This document shows, piece after piece, positions 8,027-17,317 of a DNA stretch of 37,157 nucleotides. Every line of letters starts with the position of its first letter. Positions within the stretch are counted from its first letter, which is position 1. Below the pieces are notes generated by a model. That model was not told the DNA's origin and made no database searches. It was given only the letters and a program-made list of their open reading frames with translations. Source of the stretch: Sulfuritalea sp. (GTDB lineage: Bacteria > Pseudomonadota > Gammaproteobacteria > Burkholderiales > Rhodocyclaceae); assembly GCA_023700805.1 (NCBI GenBank), contig JAMPYF010000042.1, positions 1 through 37,157 of the forward strand, in the 5' to 3' direction. Made by a program: the position numbers and the translations under genes.

Positions 8027-9145
8027 TTACTGGCGTGTCGCCAACGCCAACTCTTCGTCCAGTGCCGGGTAGTCGGTATAGCCGCGTTCGCCGCCGCCAT
8101 AGAAACTCGCGGTGTCCCATTTGGCGAGCGGCGCACCGTGGCGCAGGCGCTCGACCAGGTCCGGGTTGGAGATGAAGGGTTTGCCGATGGCTATCAGGTC
8201 GGCGTGTCCGCGCTGCAGGATTGCATTGCATGAGGCGGCGGTCTTGAAGCCGCCGCAGGCGATCAGCGCGCCGTGGAAGGCGTCGCGCAATGCCGGCATC
8301 ATCGAATGGCCGGCGTCGTGGATCCAGTCCGCGGTCTGGCAGTAGATGTGCAGGAAGCCGATGCCGCGCCGGTTCAGTTCGCGCGCCAGCCAGGGGTAGG
8401 TCACCAGCGGTTCGGGGTCGGCGACCATGTCGTTGCCCAGGCCGTAGGGCGACTGGCGCACGGCGATGCGCTCCACTGCGACTTCCGCCGCCACCGCATC
8501 GACCACCTCCAGCAGCAGGCGGTAGCGATTCGCCAGCGAGCCACCGTAGGCATCGTTGCGCCGGTTCAGCGCCGGGCAGCGGAACTGGTCGAGCAGGTAG
8601 CCGTTGGCGCCGTGAATCTCCACGCCGTCGAACCCGGCCTGCATCGCAAGCCTCGCGGCATGGGCGAATTCGGCGACGACCCCGCGGATCTCCTGCAGGC
8701 TCAACACTTCCGGCTGGCCGCAGGGCGCGGGCACCGGCTTGCCGTCGGGTCCGGGAATCATGGTCTGCGTCGCCGCCGGTTTGAGCGACACGCCGGCCGG
8801 CGCGCTGCCGTCGGCATGCAGCGCGGCATGCGCGACGCGGCCGCAATGCCAGAGCTGGGCGAAGATCCTGCCGCCGGCGCCATGCACGGCGGCGGTCACC
8901 CGCTGCCAGCCGGCAGCCTGCGCCTCGTTCCACAGTGCCGGCGTGTTGATGTAGCCGCGCGCGCGGTCGGAGACCGGCACGCCTTCCGAGATGATCAGGC
9001 CGGCCGCCGCACGCTGGCGGTAATACTCGATCATCATGGCATTGGGCACGGCGTCCCTGTGGTCGGCGCGGCAGCGGGTCATCGGCGCCATGGCGATGCG
9101 GTTGGCGAGCTGCAGGCCGGGGTTGGCGTAGGATTCGAACAGCAT
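8027..9145 (-). CDS. Old Yellow Enzyme family alkene reductase (NemA-like)
   Basis: A 372-residue FMN-dependent, NAD(P)H-using ene-reductase. It has the N-terminal MAPMTRCRA phosphate/flavin motif. H178, N181 and Y183 in EIHGANGYLLDQF form the substrate-binding pair and proton donor. RNDAYGGSLANRYR and IAIGKPFISNPDLVERL complete the TIM-barrel FMN site. Likely substrates are alpha,beta-unsaturated carbonyls, nitroesters or maleimides; the physiological one cannot be read from sequence. It is the first gene of a two-gene operon with the porin and is divergent from the diguanylate cyclase. No good Shine-Dalgarno precedes ATG 9145. A diverged dispersed-motif copy covers the last codons. Confidence 0.93.
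   Translation of the reverse strand: MLFESYANPGLQLANRIAMAPMTRCRADHRDAVPNAMMIEYYRQRAAAGLIISEGVPVSDRARGYINTPALWNEAQAAGWQRVTAAVHGAGGRIFAQLWHCGRVAHAALHADGSAPAGVSLKPAATQTMIPGPDGKPVPAPCGQPEVLSLQEIRGVVAEFAHAARLAMQAGFDGVEIHGANGYLLDQFRCPALNRRNDAYGGSLANRYRLLLEVVDAVAAEVAVERIAVRQSPYGLGNDMVADPEPLVTYPWLARELNRRGIGFLHIYCQTADWIHDAGHSMMPALRDAFHGALIACGGFKTAASCNAILQRGHADLIAIGKPFISNPDLVERLRHGAPLAKWDTASFYGGGERGYTDYPALDEELALATRQ
8031..8052 (-). repeat. Dispersed 22-nt motif, diverged copy 3
   Basis: Read on the minus strand it is AGTTGGCGTTG followed by GCGACACGCCA, which is 18/22 to the 24236 copy. It encodes the C-terminus ELALATRQ of the ene-reductase. It is the weakest member of the set. Confidence 0.45.
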
Positions 9146-9200
9146 CGGAGTATTGGAGGTTTGATGAAAGCGGCGATTCTACCCAATCGACGTCCGCTGT

Positions 9201-9244
9201 CCGCAGGCGCATGGAGCGGGCACGGTATGCATTCGGATAGAATT
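9201..9244 (+). promoter_or_regulatory. 44-nt promoter-like block upstream of the diguanylate cyclase
   Basis: Ungapped 36/44 match to 21285-21328 upstream of thiD, ending in the identical 13-mer TTCGGATAGAATT. TAGAAT at 9238-9243 is a plausible -10 element, putting a transcript start near 9250, upstream of GTG 9272. No convincing -35 hexamer is seen at 16-18 bp spacing. Confidence 0.55.
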
Positions 9245-9271
9245 CGGGGCGCATTCCAAACGGGTCGTGAC

Positions 9272-11107
9272 GTGCTGCGCATTTCTGCCTTGCTGTTCCT
9301 TTTGTGCTGCTGGGCCTGCCAGATCGGCACGGCCGCCGCCGCGATACGGCTCACGCCGGGCACCACCGTGCTGGAGCTGGCGACCCAGGTGTCGATACTC
9401 GAAGACGCCGGCGGACGCCTGGCGCTGGCCGATGTCCAGGCGCGCAGCGGCGAGTTCTGGCCGGCGCCGGTCAAGGCCGGTGCGGCAATCAACTTCGGCT
9501 ATTCATCCTCCGCCTGGTGGTTGCGTCTCGACATCGAGGCCGCCCCCGGCGCAGCGCGCGACTGGCTGCTGGAAGTCGCCTTCCCCACCCTGGACAGCAT
9601 CGACTATTTCGGTCCCGACGGCGAACGCCTGAGCGCCGGCGATCGCCTGCCCTTTGCCGCGCGGCCGCTGCCGCACCGCAACTTCGTGTTTCCCGTGCAT
9701 CTGAAAAGCGATGCGGCGACCGCTACGCTCTGGCTGCGCGTCGCCTCCGAAGGCACGCTGACCGTTCCCCTGCGCCTGTGGCAAGCCGAGGCCTTCTGGC
9801 CGGATTCGCTCGGCGCCTACGCGGTGCTTGCCGCCTATTTCGGCATGTTGCTGGCGCTCGCCCTCTACAACCTACTGCTGTGGTTTTCGCTGCGCGACCA
9901 CAACTACCTGACCTACGTCCTGTTTGCCGCCAGCATGGCCGTCGGACAACTGTCGCTCAACGGGCTGGGCAACCAGTTTCTCTGGCCGGACTGGCCGGTC
10001 TGGGGCAACCTGGCGTTCACGGTCGGCTTTGCCGCGGCCGGCCTGTTCGGCGCCCTGTTCACCCGCGGCTTCCTAGATACGCGGCGCAACCTGCCGCGCC
10101 TGGACGGTGCCGTGATCGGCCTCGCCGCACTGTTTGCGCTGTGCATGCTGGTGCCGCTGGTCGCGCCCTATCGGTTGGCGGCGATTCTCACCTCGATCAC
10201 CGGCGTCACGTTTTCCGCGGTCGCGGTGCTGGCCGGGCTGCGTTGCTGGCGGGCCGGGCGGGCCGGCGCAAGCACCTTCCTGCTGGCGTGGACGGTGCTG
10301 CTGGTCGGCGTCGCCGTGGTCGGCCTGCGCAACCTGAACCTGCTGCCGACGACCTTCCTCAGCTACTACGCCATGCAGATGGGTTCGGCGCTCGAAATGC
10401 TGCTGCTTTCCTTCGCCCTGGCCGACCGCATCAACGGTCTGCGGCGGGAAAAGGATGCGGCGCAGAGCGAGGCCATGGCCACCAAGCAGCAGCTGGTCGG
10501 CATGCTGCAACGCTCCGAGGCGAGCCTCGAACGCCGCGTCGTCGAGCGCACCGGAGAGCTCGAAGCGCTGAACGCCCGCCTGCGCGAAAACGAACGCCAG
10601 CTGCAGGCGCTGGCCCATACCGACACCCTGACCGGGCTGGCCAATCGACTGCTGTTCGATGCGCGCCTGGAACAATCGCTGCAGCTGGCGCGGCGCAGCC
10701 GCGGACAGATCGCCCTGCTGCTGATCGATCTGGACAATTTCAAGACGATCAACGACGGCTACGGCCACGCCATCGGCGACGAGGTGCTGCGCTGCACCGC
10801 GCAGCGCCTTCGGATGGCGCTGCGCGAAGTCGACACGGTGGCGCGACTCGGCGGCGACGAGTTCGTCATCGTGCTGACCGGTCTCAGCGGCAGCGCCGAT
10901 GCCGAACGCATGACGGAGAAAATCCTTGGCGCGATTCGCGAGCCGATGCGCGTGCTGGGCCTGCCGATGGAAATCACGGTCAGCGCCGGCATCGCGATGT
11001 TTGCCGGCAGCGATCTGTCGCCGCCGGAACTGTTGCGGCGCGCCGACCTGGCGATGTATGCGGCCAAGCAGGCCGGCCGCGACTGCTACCGGATGTTTGC
11101 GGTTTAG
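9272..11107 (+). CDS. Membrane diguanylate cyclase with 7TMR-DISM sensor and GGDEF domain
   Basis: A 611-residue c-di-GMP synthase. From GTG 9272 it reads as a signal peptide (MLRISALLFLLCCWACQIGTAAAA), then a periplasmic 7TMR-DISMED2 domain (about 25-180, with SSAWWLRLDIEA), seven transmembrane segments (about 190-385), a coiled coil (about 390-455) and a GGDEF domain. The active site GGDEF is intact at 527-531 and the inhibitory I-site RxxD (R518-D521) lies exactly five residues before it. Both catalysis and product inhibition are therefore expected. No EAL domain follows. An alternative start, ATG 9164, has a strong GGAGG at 9155-9159, but it would put 36 residues before the signal peptide and lies upstream of the putative -10. 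Confidence 0.93.
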   Translation: MLRISALLFLLCCWACQIGTAAAAIRLTPGTTVLELATQVSILEDAGGRLALADVQARSGEFWPAPVKAGAAINFGYSSSAWWLRLDIEAAPGAARDWLLEVAFPTLDSIDYFGPDGERLSAGDRLPFAARPLPHRNFVFPVHLKSDAATATLWLRVASEGTLTVPLRLWQAEAFWPDSLGAYAVLAAYFGMLLALALYNLLLWFSLRDHNYLTYVLFAASMAVGQLSLNGLGNQFLWPDWPVWGNLAFTVGFAAAGLFGALFTRGFLDTRRNLPRLDGAVIGLAALFALCMLVPLVAPYRLAAILTSITGVTFSAVAVLAGLRCWRAGRAGASTFLLAWTVLLVGVAVVGLRNLNLLPTTFLSYYAMQMGSALEMLLLSFALADRINGLRREKDAAQSEAMATKQQLVGMLQRSEASLERRVVERTGELEALNARLRENERQLQALAHTDTLTGLANRLLFDARLEQSLQLARRSRGQIALLLIDLDNFKTINDGYGHAIGDEVLRCTAQRLRMALREVDTVARLGGDEFVIVLTGLSGSADAERMTEKILGAIREPMRVLGLPMEITVSAGIAMFAGSDLSPPELLRRADLAMYAAKQAGRDCYRMFAV

Positions 11108-11141
11108 GCGGCGCTCTGCGCGCCGGGTGAACCGTTTCGCG

Positions 11142-11621
11142 CTAAGCCAGGCGCGCGAAGGCCTCGATCACTTCGGCAGGCGCCTGCACCAGCTCGATCA
11201 GCACGCCTTCGCCGGCGATCGGAAACTGCTCGTTGGCCTTGGGGTGCAGGAAGGTGATGTCGTAGCCTGAAGCGCCCTTGCGGATGCCGCCCGGCGCGAA
11301 GCGCACGCCTTGCGCGGTGAGCCAGGCCACGGCGGCCGGCAGGTCGTCGATCCAGAGTCCGACGTGATTCAGCGGCGGCTCGTTGACCGCGGGCTTTTTC
11401 GCTGCATCGAGCGGCTGCATCAGGTCGACTTCCACCTTGAAGGGGCCGCTGCCCATGGCCGTGATGTCCTCATCGACGTTTTCGCGTTCGCTGACGAAAT
11501 TGCCGGTGACCTCGAGACCGAGCATCTCGACCCAGAGCTTTTTGAGGCGCTGCTTCGAAGCGCCGCCGATGGCGATCTGCTGGATGCCGAGAACCTTGAA
11601 AGGCCGTGCCTGCTGCGTCAT
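11142..11621 (-). CDS. VOC (glyoxalase/dioxygenase superfamily) protein
   Basis: A 159-residue vicinal-oxygen-chelate protein, most like the lactoylglutathione lyase/methylmalonyl-CoA epimerase group. Two beta-alpha-beta-beta-beta modules can be traced: GIQQIAIGG near residue 12 and [11 protein letters not shown] near 84. Putative metal ligands Q68, H85 and E142 (GVLIELVQ) are in place, but the usual first ligand His of the xHxxI motif is Gln15. The reaction is therefore uncertain. AAGGA about 8 nt before ATG 11621 supports the start. It begins 29 bp after the chpA stop, so it may be read as the last gene of the pil-chp operon. It converges on the diguanylate cyclase. Confidence 0.8.
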   Translation of the reverse strand: MTQQARPFKVLGIQQIAIGGASKQRLKKLWVEMLGLEVTGNFVSERENVDEDITAMGSGPFKVEVDLMQPLDAAKKPAVNEPPLNHVGLWIDDLPAAVAWLTAQGVRFAPGGIRKGASGYDITFLHPKANEQFPIAGEGVLIELVQAPAEVIEAFARLA

Positions 11622-11650
11622 CAAACTGTCCTTGTGTCGTGCGCGCGGAA

Positions 11651-14600
11651 TCAGGCGCCCTTGCCGAGGGACTGGCGGATGCAGGCCAGCAGGTCCTCTT
11701 CGTCGTAGGGTTTGCCGAGATAGTGGTTGACGCCGATTTCCGCCGCCATCTGGCGGTGCTTGTCGGCCGTGCGCGAGGTGATCATGATCAGCGGAATATG
11801 CTTGAGGCGGGCATCGGCCCGGATGTTGCGCGCCAGGTCGAAGCCGTCCATGCGCGGCATTTCGATGTCGAGCAGCATCACGTCGGGGACCACCTCGGCC
11901 AGTTGCTCCAGCGCATCGACGCCGTCCTTGGCGGTGAGCACGTGATAGCCATGACGCGCCAGCAGCCGGCCGCTGATCTTGCGCACGGTGAGCGAATCGT
12001 CGACCACCATCACCGCAGCGGCCGCGGCCGTGGAGGCTGCCGGCACCGGCGGCGCCACGCCGCCTGCCGCGGGCAGATGTATGGCGGCGCGCTCGACGGC
12101 ACGGGCCGCCAGCGCCACCGGGTTGATGATCAGCGCCACTTCGCCGTTGCCCAGCACCGTGGCGCCGGCCAGTCCCGGTACGCGGGCGAGCTGCGGCCCG
12201 ACCGACTTGACGACGATTTCCTGGTTGCGGCTGAGACTGTCGACTTCGAGCGCGACGCGTTCGGTTCCGCCCTTGATCAGGAGGATCCAGTAGCGCCGCG
12301 CCGTCGGCGGCACGGCGTCGGTTTCGCCCAGCAGGCTGGCGAGGTAATGGTAGGGGTAGCGGTTGCCCAGCCACTCGGTGCCGCCTGAACTGCGGATCAG
12401 TGCCGCCGAGTCGGGCTTGTGTTCCGCGGCCTGCTCGATCATCGAGGACGGAATCGCGTAGCGGCGATTGCCGGCAGTGACCAGCACGGCCTGGGTGACC
12501 GCCAGGGTCAGCGGCAGGTAGATGCGGAAGGTGGCGCCGCGCCCGGTTTCCGAGGCGACCTCGATGCGGCCGCCGAGGCTGGCGGTTTCGCTTCTCACCA
12601 CGTCCATGCCGACGCCGCGGCCGGCGAGCGTGGTGACTTCATCGGCGGTGGAAAATCCGGATTGCAGTATCAGTTGCGTCAGCACCGCCTGGTCAGGTTC
12701 CGCATCGGGCGCGATCAGCCCGCGCTCGATGGCGCGCCGGCGAATGCGCTCGAAGTCGAGCCCGGCGCCGTCATCGGCGATCGAGACCACGATTTCATTG
12801 CCTTCCTGCGCCAGCGACAGCGTGATCTGGCCGATCGCATCCTTGCCGGCGGCGAGGCGCGCGGGGGTGTCCTCCAGGCCGTGGGCGACGCTGTTGCGCA
12901 GCATGTGCTCGAGCGGCCCGGCCATCTTGTCCAGCACCGAGCGGTCGAGCTCGGTCTGGCCGTGGCGGATGTCGAGGTTGGCGCGCTTGCCGGTGTCCTT
13001 GGCTGCCTGCCGCACGACGCGATGCAGGCGCTCGGCCAGGCTTTCGAAGGGCACCATGCGCACGCCCATCAGGCGCTGCGATAGTTCGCGCGAGAGGCGG
13101 GCCTGGGCCACGATGGCGGCATTGGCCTGGTCGAGATTGCGCATCAGGTTCTGCTGCACGGTGGCGACGTCATTCACGCTTTCCGCCATCATCCGCGTCA
13201 CTTCCTGGAAGCGCGTGAAGCGGTCGAACTCGAGCGGATCGAATTCCTGCGCGCGCTCGCTGGCCAGCGCCTGCTGCGACATCATCTGCGACTCGGCCTG
13301 GATTTCGACTTCGCGCAGCTGCTTGCGCAGGCGGATCACGTTTTCCGTCAAGTCGAGCAGGGAAGTCTTGAGGGCCAGCAGTTCGCCCTCGATGCGGCCG
13401 CGGGCGATCGCGACTTCGCCGGCTTCATTGACCAGCTGGTCGACCAGGTCGGCGCGTACCCGCAGCTGCACTTGCGGCGCGGGAATGTAGGGTGGGTGTG
13501 CCGCTTCTGCCTTGGCCGGCGCATGGGCCGCCGCGGCGACTTCGCGCAGCACTTCGGCTTGCGGCTGCGCGGCCTCCCGCGGTTCGACCGAGACGGCGGC
13601 GGCTTCGGCCGGTTCCGGCGCTTCGGCGGCGAGTCGGGCTGCCTCCGGATTGCGCAGATATTCGATCAGCATCGCCGCGCGGTCATAGGAGTTTTCCAGG
13701 CCGTCGATGATGGCGGGCTGCACCGATTTCATGCGCACCGCCTGGTCGACCCGGTCTTCCATCGCATGCAGCAGTTCGCCGCAGCCCATGGCGCCGGCCA
13801 TCCGCGCGCTGCCCTTGAGCGTGTGCAGCGCGCGCTGCAGCGCGCGGGCGATGTCGGCGCTGTCGGGCGCGGCCCGCCACTCGCGCAGCGTGGCGCCGAT
13901 CTCGCGCATCAGGTCAGTGCTTTCCTCGAGGAACAGCGGCAATATCTGCGCATCGATCTCGTCTTCGATCCGCGCGGCGCGGCGATCGGCAGCGGTGACG
14001 GTGATTTCCGGGACTTCCGGCCCGGCCTCGGCCTCGGCGGCTGCTTCGGGCGCTGCTGCTTCGGGCGCTGCTGCCGCAGGCTCGACGGCGAATTCGATCG
14101 CAGGCTCGACGGCGGCTTCGACAGGCACCTCGGCCGGTGCTTCGACAGGCTCCTCGGCGGGTGTTTCGACGGGCGCCTCGGCGGGCGCCGCGACCGCGGG
14201 CATCATCGCATTCAGCTCGGCGGTGAGGGCAGCTTCCTCGCCGGGCATGCGGCGTTCCGCCACGGCGCCGAGCATGCCTTCGAGGGCGCCGGCGCAGCGG
14301 GCAAAAACAAAGCGCTGGCCTTCGCTCGGCGCGGCTTCCAGCAGCGACAGGCGCCCCAGGGCATCCTCCAGCGCGCGGGCGAGGCTGGAAATCGCCATGA
14401 AGCCCGTGGCCGCGGAAATGCTGGCCGTGGTGTGCGCCGCACGGATCACCTCGTTGCCGGGCACCTCTTCGAGGCCGAGCCTGGCTTGCAGCGTGGCGAC
14501 GTGTTCGCGGGTCTCCTCGAGGTAGAGCTTGTAGAGCGTGGGCGCCACCTCGATGTCGCCGATACGGACCGGCGGCGGCGTCGGGAAGGACACCACTTCC

Positions 14601-17125
14601 GCCGTCGGCTGCGGCGCGGCCGGCGCCTCTTCTACAGGGGCCTCGGCGAAGCCGGCGGCTTCGGGCGGCGCCTCCGGGGCCGGCGTTTCCTCGATCGTGA
14701 ATTCTTCGGCCGTAGCTTCTTCGGCCGCTATTTCTTCGTGCGGGACTTCTTCCGGCGCGGCCGGCTCGATAGTTGGCGCTGGCGCTACGGTGGCCTCGGC
14801 GTCTTCGGCACCGCCCAGGACCTGGCAGCGGCGGGCCAGTTCGGCATAGTCGAAATGCCGGCCGCCACCGGATTCGAGTTGCAGGATCCAGACCTTGAAG
14901 ATGTCGGCCGCGAGGTCGAGCATGGCGAGCAGCGCCGGCGTGGCGGAGCGCGTTTCGTGCAGCCAGCCGTTGAGCACCTGTTCCACGGCCCAGGCGGCTT
15001 CGCCGAGGTCGCTCAAGCCGACCATGCGGCCGCTGCCCTTGAGGGTGTGGAAGCTGCGGCGCAGCGTGACCAGGGATTCGTGATCGCCGGGTGCGGCATG
15101 CACCAGAGGCAGATGCTGGTTGATGGTGCCGAGGACCTCGTTGGCTTCCTCGAGGAAAATGCCGAGCAGTTCCGCGTCGAGATCTTCCTCGCTGGCATCC
15201 ACCAGCCGCGTGGCCTCGGCCGATGGCGCCGGGGTTTCGACCGGCGGCGGCGGCGGGGCTGGCGGGGGCTCGACGGGCGCCTCGAAACCTTCCACTTCGA
15301 AGTCCGGCAGGGCTTCCTCGGCAGCGGTCTCGGCTGTGGCAGGCAATTCCGCTGTGGGTGCGGTTTCCGGCAACAACTCCGGCGCCGGCGCTGCGACTTG
15401 TTCCGCTATGGCCGCAGGCGCAGCCGGCTCCGGCGTCGGCTCTGGCGCTGCGGCTTCCGGACGTACGGCCGGGGCGGGCGGTTCGAGAATGGCGTCGATA
15501 TCGGCGGCGCCGCCCTGCAACTGGGTGACGAAAAAGCCCAGTGCCGAGAGTTTCCTCGCCACGTCCTCGAAATCGCCCGGCTGCGGCGTGAAGCCGGCTG
15601 CGGCGAAACCTTCGATGGCGCGCGCGCATTCCGCCAGTATGTCATTGGCACGATCCTGGCCGAGCACCAGGAGCGCGCCCTGGATCTGGCGAATCGGCTG
15701 CTGCAGGGCTTGCAGCGTGGCCTGGCGCGAAATATCGCGGAAAAAGGCATCCAGCGTCTGTTCGATGGTGCCCAGATTGCTGCGGATTTCGCGCGCGACC
15801 GATTCGAGCAGCAGCCGTTCCTGCGCCCGGCGCGACATCGCGTCGAGATGCGGCAGGTCCATCATGCCCAGTTCTTCGCCGCGGCCGAGCGCGGCCAGGC
15901 GCTCGACGACGGCATGGGTCGAGTGGGCGAAGTCGGCGTCGAGCGACTGGAAGTTTTCCAGGGCGGATTCGGCGAGCAGCAGCGCCGTGGCGATTTCCAG
16001 CGCCATGCTTTCGTTGTGCCGCGTCGGGTCGCGCCGCAACTGGTCGGTCTGTTCGAGTATGGCCGCGGTCAGCCGCGCGTAGTCGGGCTGGCCGGTGGCG
16101 GCGCCCTCTTCGGCGATTTTCGCCGTGCGCTCGTGGAACGGCGGCAGCGCGGCGGCGGTACCGACGCAGAGGCGGTTCCAGTCGTCCTTGGCCGCCGCCA
16201 GCAGTTCGCGCAGGCGGCGGATGTGCGGCAGCAGCCTTTCGGTCTCCGAGGGCGTGGCGGTCGGCACCATGCCTTCCAGGCGGTAGGCGGCGCGCACGAT
16301 GGCCAGCGCTTCGCCGCCTGCCGTGGCGCAGGCGGCCAGGTACAAGGCTTCGCGCATGAGCTGATCGCCGACCTCGGTCTGGCCTTCGACGAGCTTCTTG
16401 ATCTGGGCACCGAGCCGCATCGCAAAACGCTTGGCTTCGGCCAGGTCGGGCAGGCCGTTGGCCGCCAGCGCGTCGAGCACGCCGAACGCGATCCACCAGT
16501 AGGCGCGCGCCGCAGGCGTGCCGCGCGTCATTTCTATCATCGCCACCGAAACCCGCATTTCGGCGACCCCCTTGGCGTCGCCCTTCAGCCATTTCAGCAG
16601 GCCGCGTTCGAAGCCCAGGCGCGCGGCCTTGAGCCGCGCCGTGAGGGCCTCGGGCGCCAGCGGCGGCATATCCTTCTCGCGTTTGGGCGGACGCTGGGTC
16701 AGATCGGGGAAGAACAGCGCGGCCGGAGCGGGCGCGGTCTGGCCGCGCGCGACGGCCATGGCGCGATAGGGCGCAAACAGTTTCAAGGGCTGGTTGGGAT
16801 GGCCCGCCATCAGGTCGTCGAGATAGCCGCGCAAGGCGGCAAAACCGCCTTGTGCGGCAGCCCGCGCGGCGTCGACGTCCGGCACTTCGCCGGCGATCAG
16901 CGCCGCCAGCAGCTGTTCTATCGCCTCGGCGAACTCGGTGATGCCGTCGAGGCCGACGATGGCCAGCGCGCCGTGCGCCTGGTGCATGCTGGCGCGCGCC
17001 TTGGCCAGGCCGTCGCCGGCCGGATCGGCGGCGTGGGCGGCAAGGCTCTGCCCGGCGCGCTCCAGTTCGAGGTCGATTTCTCCCTTGACCCAGGACAGCG
17101 GTCCGATGTCGAGATCCATGCTCAT
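11651..17125 (-). CDS. chpA: ChpA/PilL hybrid chemotaxis histidine kinase of the type IV pilus Chp system
   Basis: An 1824-residue CheA-like kinase. In order it has an N-terminal Hpt-like module (H51 in [10 protein letters not shown]) and a long helical region with a degenerate, His-less Hpt near 470. Next come an Hpt with [11 protein letters not shown] (H693), an Hpt-like module (H898, AAHTTAS) and an Hpt with [11 protein letters not shown] (H1101). Then come a dimerisation helix pair, an ATPase (N-box [13 protein letters not shown] from 1407, DDGAGLD, GRGVGMD) and a CheW-like domain. The C-terminal receiver has D1709/D1710, phospho-acceptor D1753 and K1805. Ala/Pro/Glu linkers (for example encoded near 14030-14200 and 15210-15470) join the modules. 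It would phosphorylate PilG and PilH in response to PilJ. pilK, chpB and chpC are not next to it. Confidence 0.95.
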   Translation of the reverse strand: MSMDLDIGPLSWVKGEIDLELERAGQSLAAHAADPAGDGLAKARASMHQAHGALAIVGLDGITEFAEAIEQLLAALIAGEVPDVDAARAAAQGGFAALRGYLDDLMAGHPNQPLKLFAPYRAMAVARGQTAPAPAALFFPDLTQRPPKREKDMPPLAPEALTARLKAARLGFERGLLKWLKGDAKGVAEMRVSVAMIEMTRGTPAARAYWWIAFGVLDALAANGLPDLAEAKRFAMRLGAQIKKLVEGQTEVGDQLMREALYLAACATAGGEALAIVRAAYRLEGMVPTATPSETERLLPHIRRLRELLAAAKDDWNRLCVGTAAALPPFHERTAKIAEEGAATGQPDYARLTAAILEQTDQLRRDPTRHNESMALEIATALLLAESALENFQSLDADFAHSTHAVVERLAALGRGEELGMMDLPHLDAMSRRAQERLLLESVAREIRSNLGTIEQTLDAFFRDISRQATLQALQQPIRQIQGALLVLGQDRANDILAECARAIEGFAAAGFTPQPGDFEDVARKLSALGFFVTQLQGGAADIDAILEPPAPAVRPEAAAPEPTPEPAAPAAIAEQVAAPAPELLPETAPTAELPATAETAAEEALPDFEVEGFEAPVEPPPAPPPPPVETPAPSAEATRLVDASEEDLDAELLGIFLEEANEVLGTINQHLPLVHAAPGDHESLVTLRRSFHTLKGSGRMVGLSDLGEAAWAVEQVLNGWLHETRSATPALLAMLDLAADIFKVWILQLESGGGRHFDYAELARRCQVLGGAEDAEATVAPAPTIEPAAPEEVPHEEIAAEEATAEEFTIEETPAPEAPPEAAGFAEAPVEEAPAAPQPTAEVVSFPTPPPVRIGDIEVAPTLYKLYLEETREHVATLQARLGLEEVPGNEVIRAAHTTASISAATGFMAISSLARALEDALGRLSLLEAAPSEGQRFVFARCAGALEGMLGAVAERRMPGEEAALTAELNAMMPAVAAPAEAPVETPAEEPVEAPAEVPVEAAVEPAIEFAVEPAAAAPEAAAPEAAAEAEAGPEVPEITVTAADRRAARIEDEIDAQILPLFLEESTDLMREIGATLREWRAAPDSADIARALQRALHTLKGSARMAGAMGCGELLHAMEDRVDQAVRMKSVQPAIIDGLENSYDRAAMLIEYLRNPEAARLAAEAPEPAEAAAVSVEPREAAQPQAEVLREVAAAAHAPAKAEAAHPPYIPAPQVQLRVRADLVDQLVNEAGEVAIARGRIEGELLALKTSLLDLTENVIRLRKQLREVEIQAESQMMSQQALASERAQEFDPLEFDRFTRFQEVTRMMAESVNDVATVQQNLMRNLDQANAAIVAQARLSRELSQRLMGVRMVPFESLAERLHRVVRQAAKDTGKRANLDIRHGQTELDRSVLDKMAGPLEHMLRNSVAHGLEDTPARLAAGKDAIGQITLSLAQEGNEIVVSIADDGAGLDFERIRRRAIERGLIAPDAEPDQAVLTQLILQSGFSTADEVTTLAGRGVGMDVVRSETASLGGRIEVASETGRGATFRIYLPLTLAVTQAVLVTAGNRRYAIPSSMIEQAAEHKPDSAALIRSSGGTEWLGNRYPYHYLASLLGETDAVPPTARRYWILLIKGGTERVALEVDSLSRNQEIVVKSVGPQLARVPGLAGATVLGNGEVALIINPVALAARAVERAAIHLPAAGGVAPPVPAASTAAAAAVMVVDDSLTVRKISGRLLARHGYHVLTAKDGVDALEQLAEVVPDVMLLDIEMPRMDGFDLARNIRADARLKHIPLIMITSRTADKHRQMAAEIGVNHYLGKPYDEEDLLACIRQSLGKGA
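14769..14790 (+). repeat. Dispersed 22-nt motif, copy 4 (19/22)
   Basis: Core AGTTGGCGCTG on the plus strand, antisense to chpA, where the region encodes ATVAPAPTI in a low-complexity linker. Match to the 24236 copy is 19/22. Confidence 0.6.
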
Positions 17126-17192
17126 TAGAGGCTAGCGCCCATGGCAGTGAGAGCCACCCGCCGATGATGAAACACGCGAAAGGCGAATTGAA

Positions 17193-17258
17193 GGCCCGCC
17201 CCTCCCATCCTCCCCTCGCGGGGAGGCTATTGATTGGCTCGCTGCGCTCGATATCACC
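17193..17258 (+). repeat. 66-nt REP-like repeat, left copy (chpA-pilJ gap)
   Basis: The 192-bp gap between pilJ and chpA (17126-17317) contains a 66-nt block that matches the reverse complement of 19957-20022 at 65/66 positions. It includes a hairpin, CCTCCCC-TCGC-GGGGAGG (about 17210-17227), then TGATTGGCTCGCTGCGCTCG. A further TTTCACGTTAA is shared at 17277-17287. It lies inside an apparent operon and is not coding. Confidence 0.9.
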
Positions 17259-17317
17259 AGCGCCTCTTCCTGTGGTTTCACGTTAATCACCAAGCCATGC
17301 TTCATGGGTTCTGTGGG

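Noticed and set aside
6693..9254. 853-codon minus frame apparently fusing an extra N-terminus to the porin
   Set aside because: The first part lies in a different frame across the ene-reductase gene and is Arg-rich nonsense. The porin starts at its signal peptide (GTG 8021).
9164..9271. ATG 9164 with GGAGG as the start of the diguanylate cyclase
   Set aside because: Not excluded, but it would place 36 residues before a normal signal peptide and lies upstream of the putative -10 at 9238; GTG 9272 is preferred.
13472..17128. 1218-codon plus-strand open frame opposite chpA
   Set aside because: It is the complement-strand shadow of the GC-rich chpA gene. The translation is Arg/Gly/Phe-rich with no recognisable domain, while the minus frame has complete Hpt, kinase, CheW and receiver motifs.
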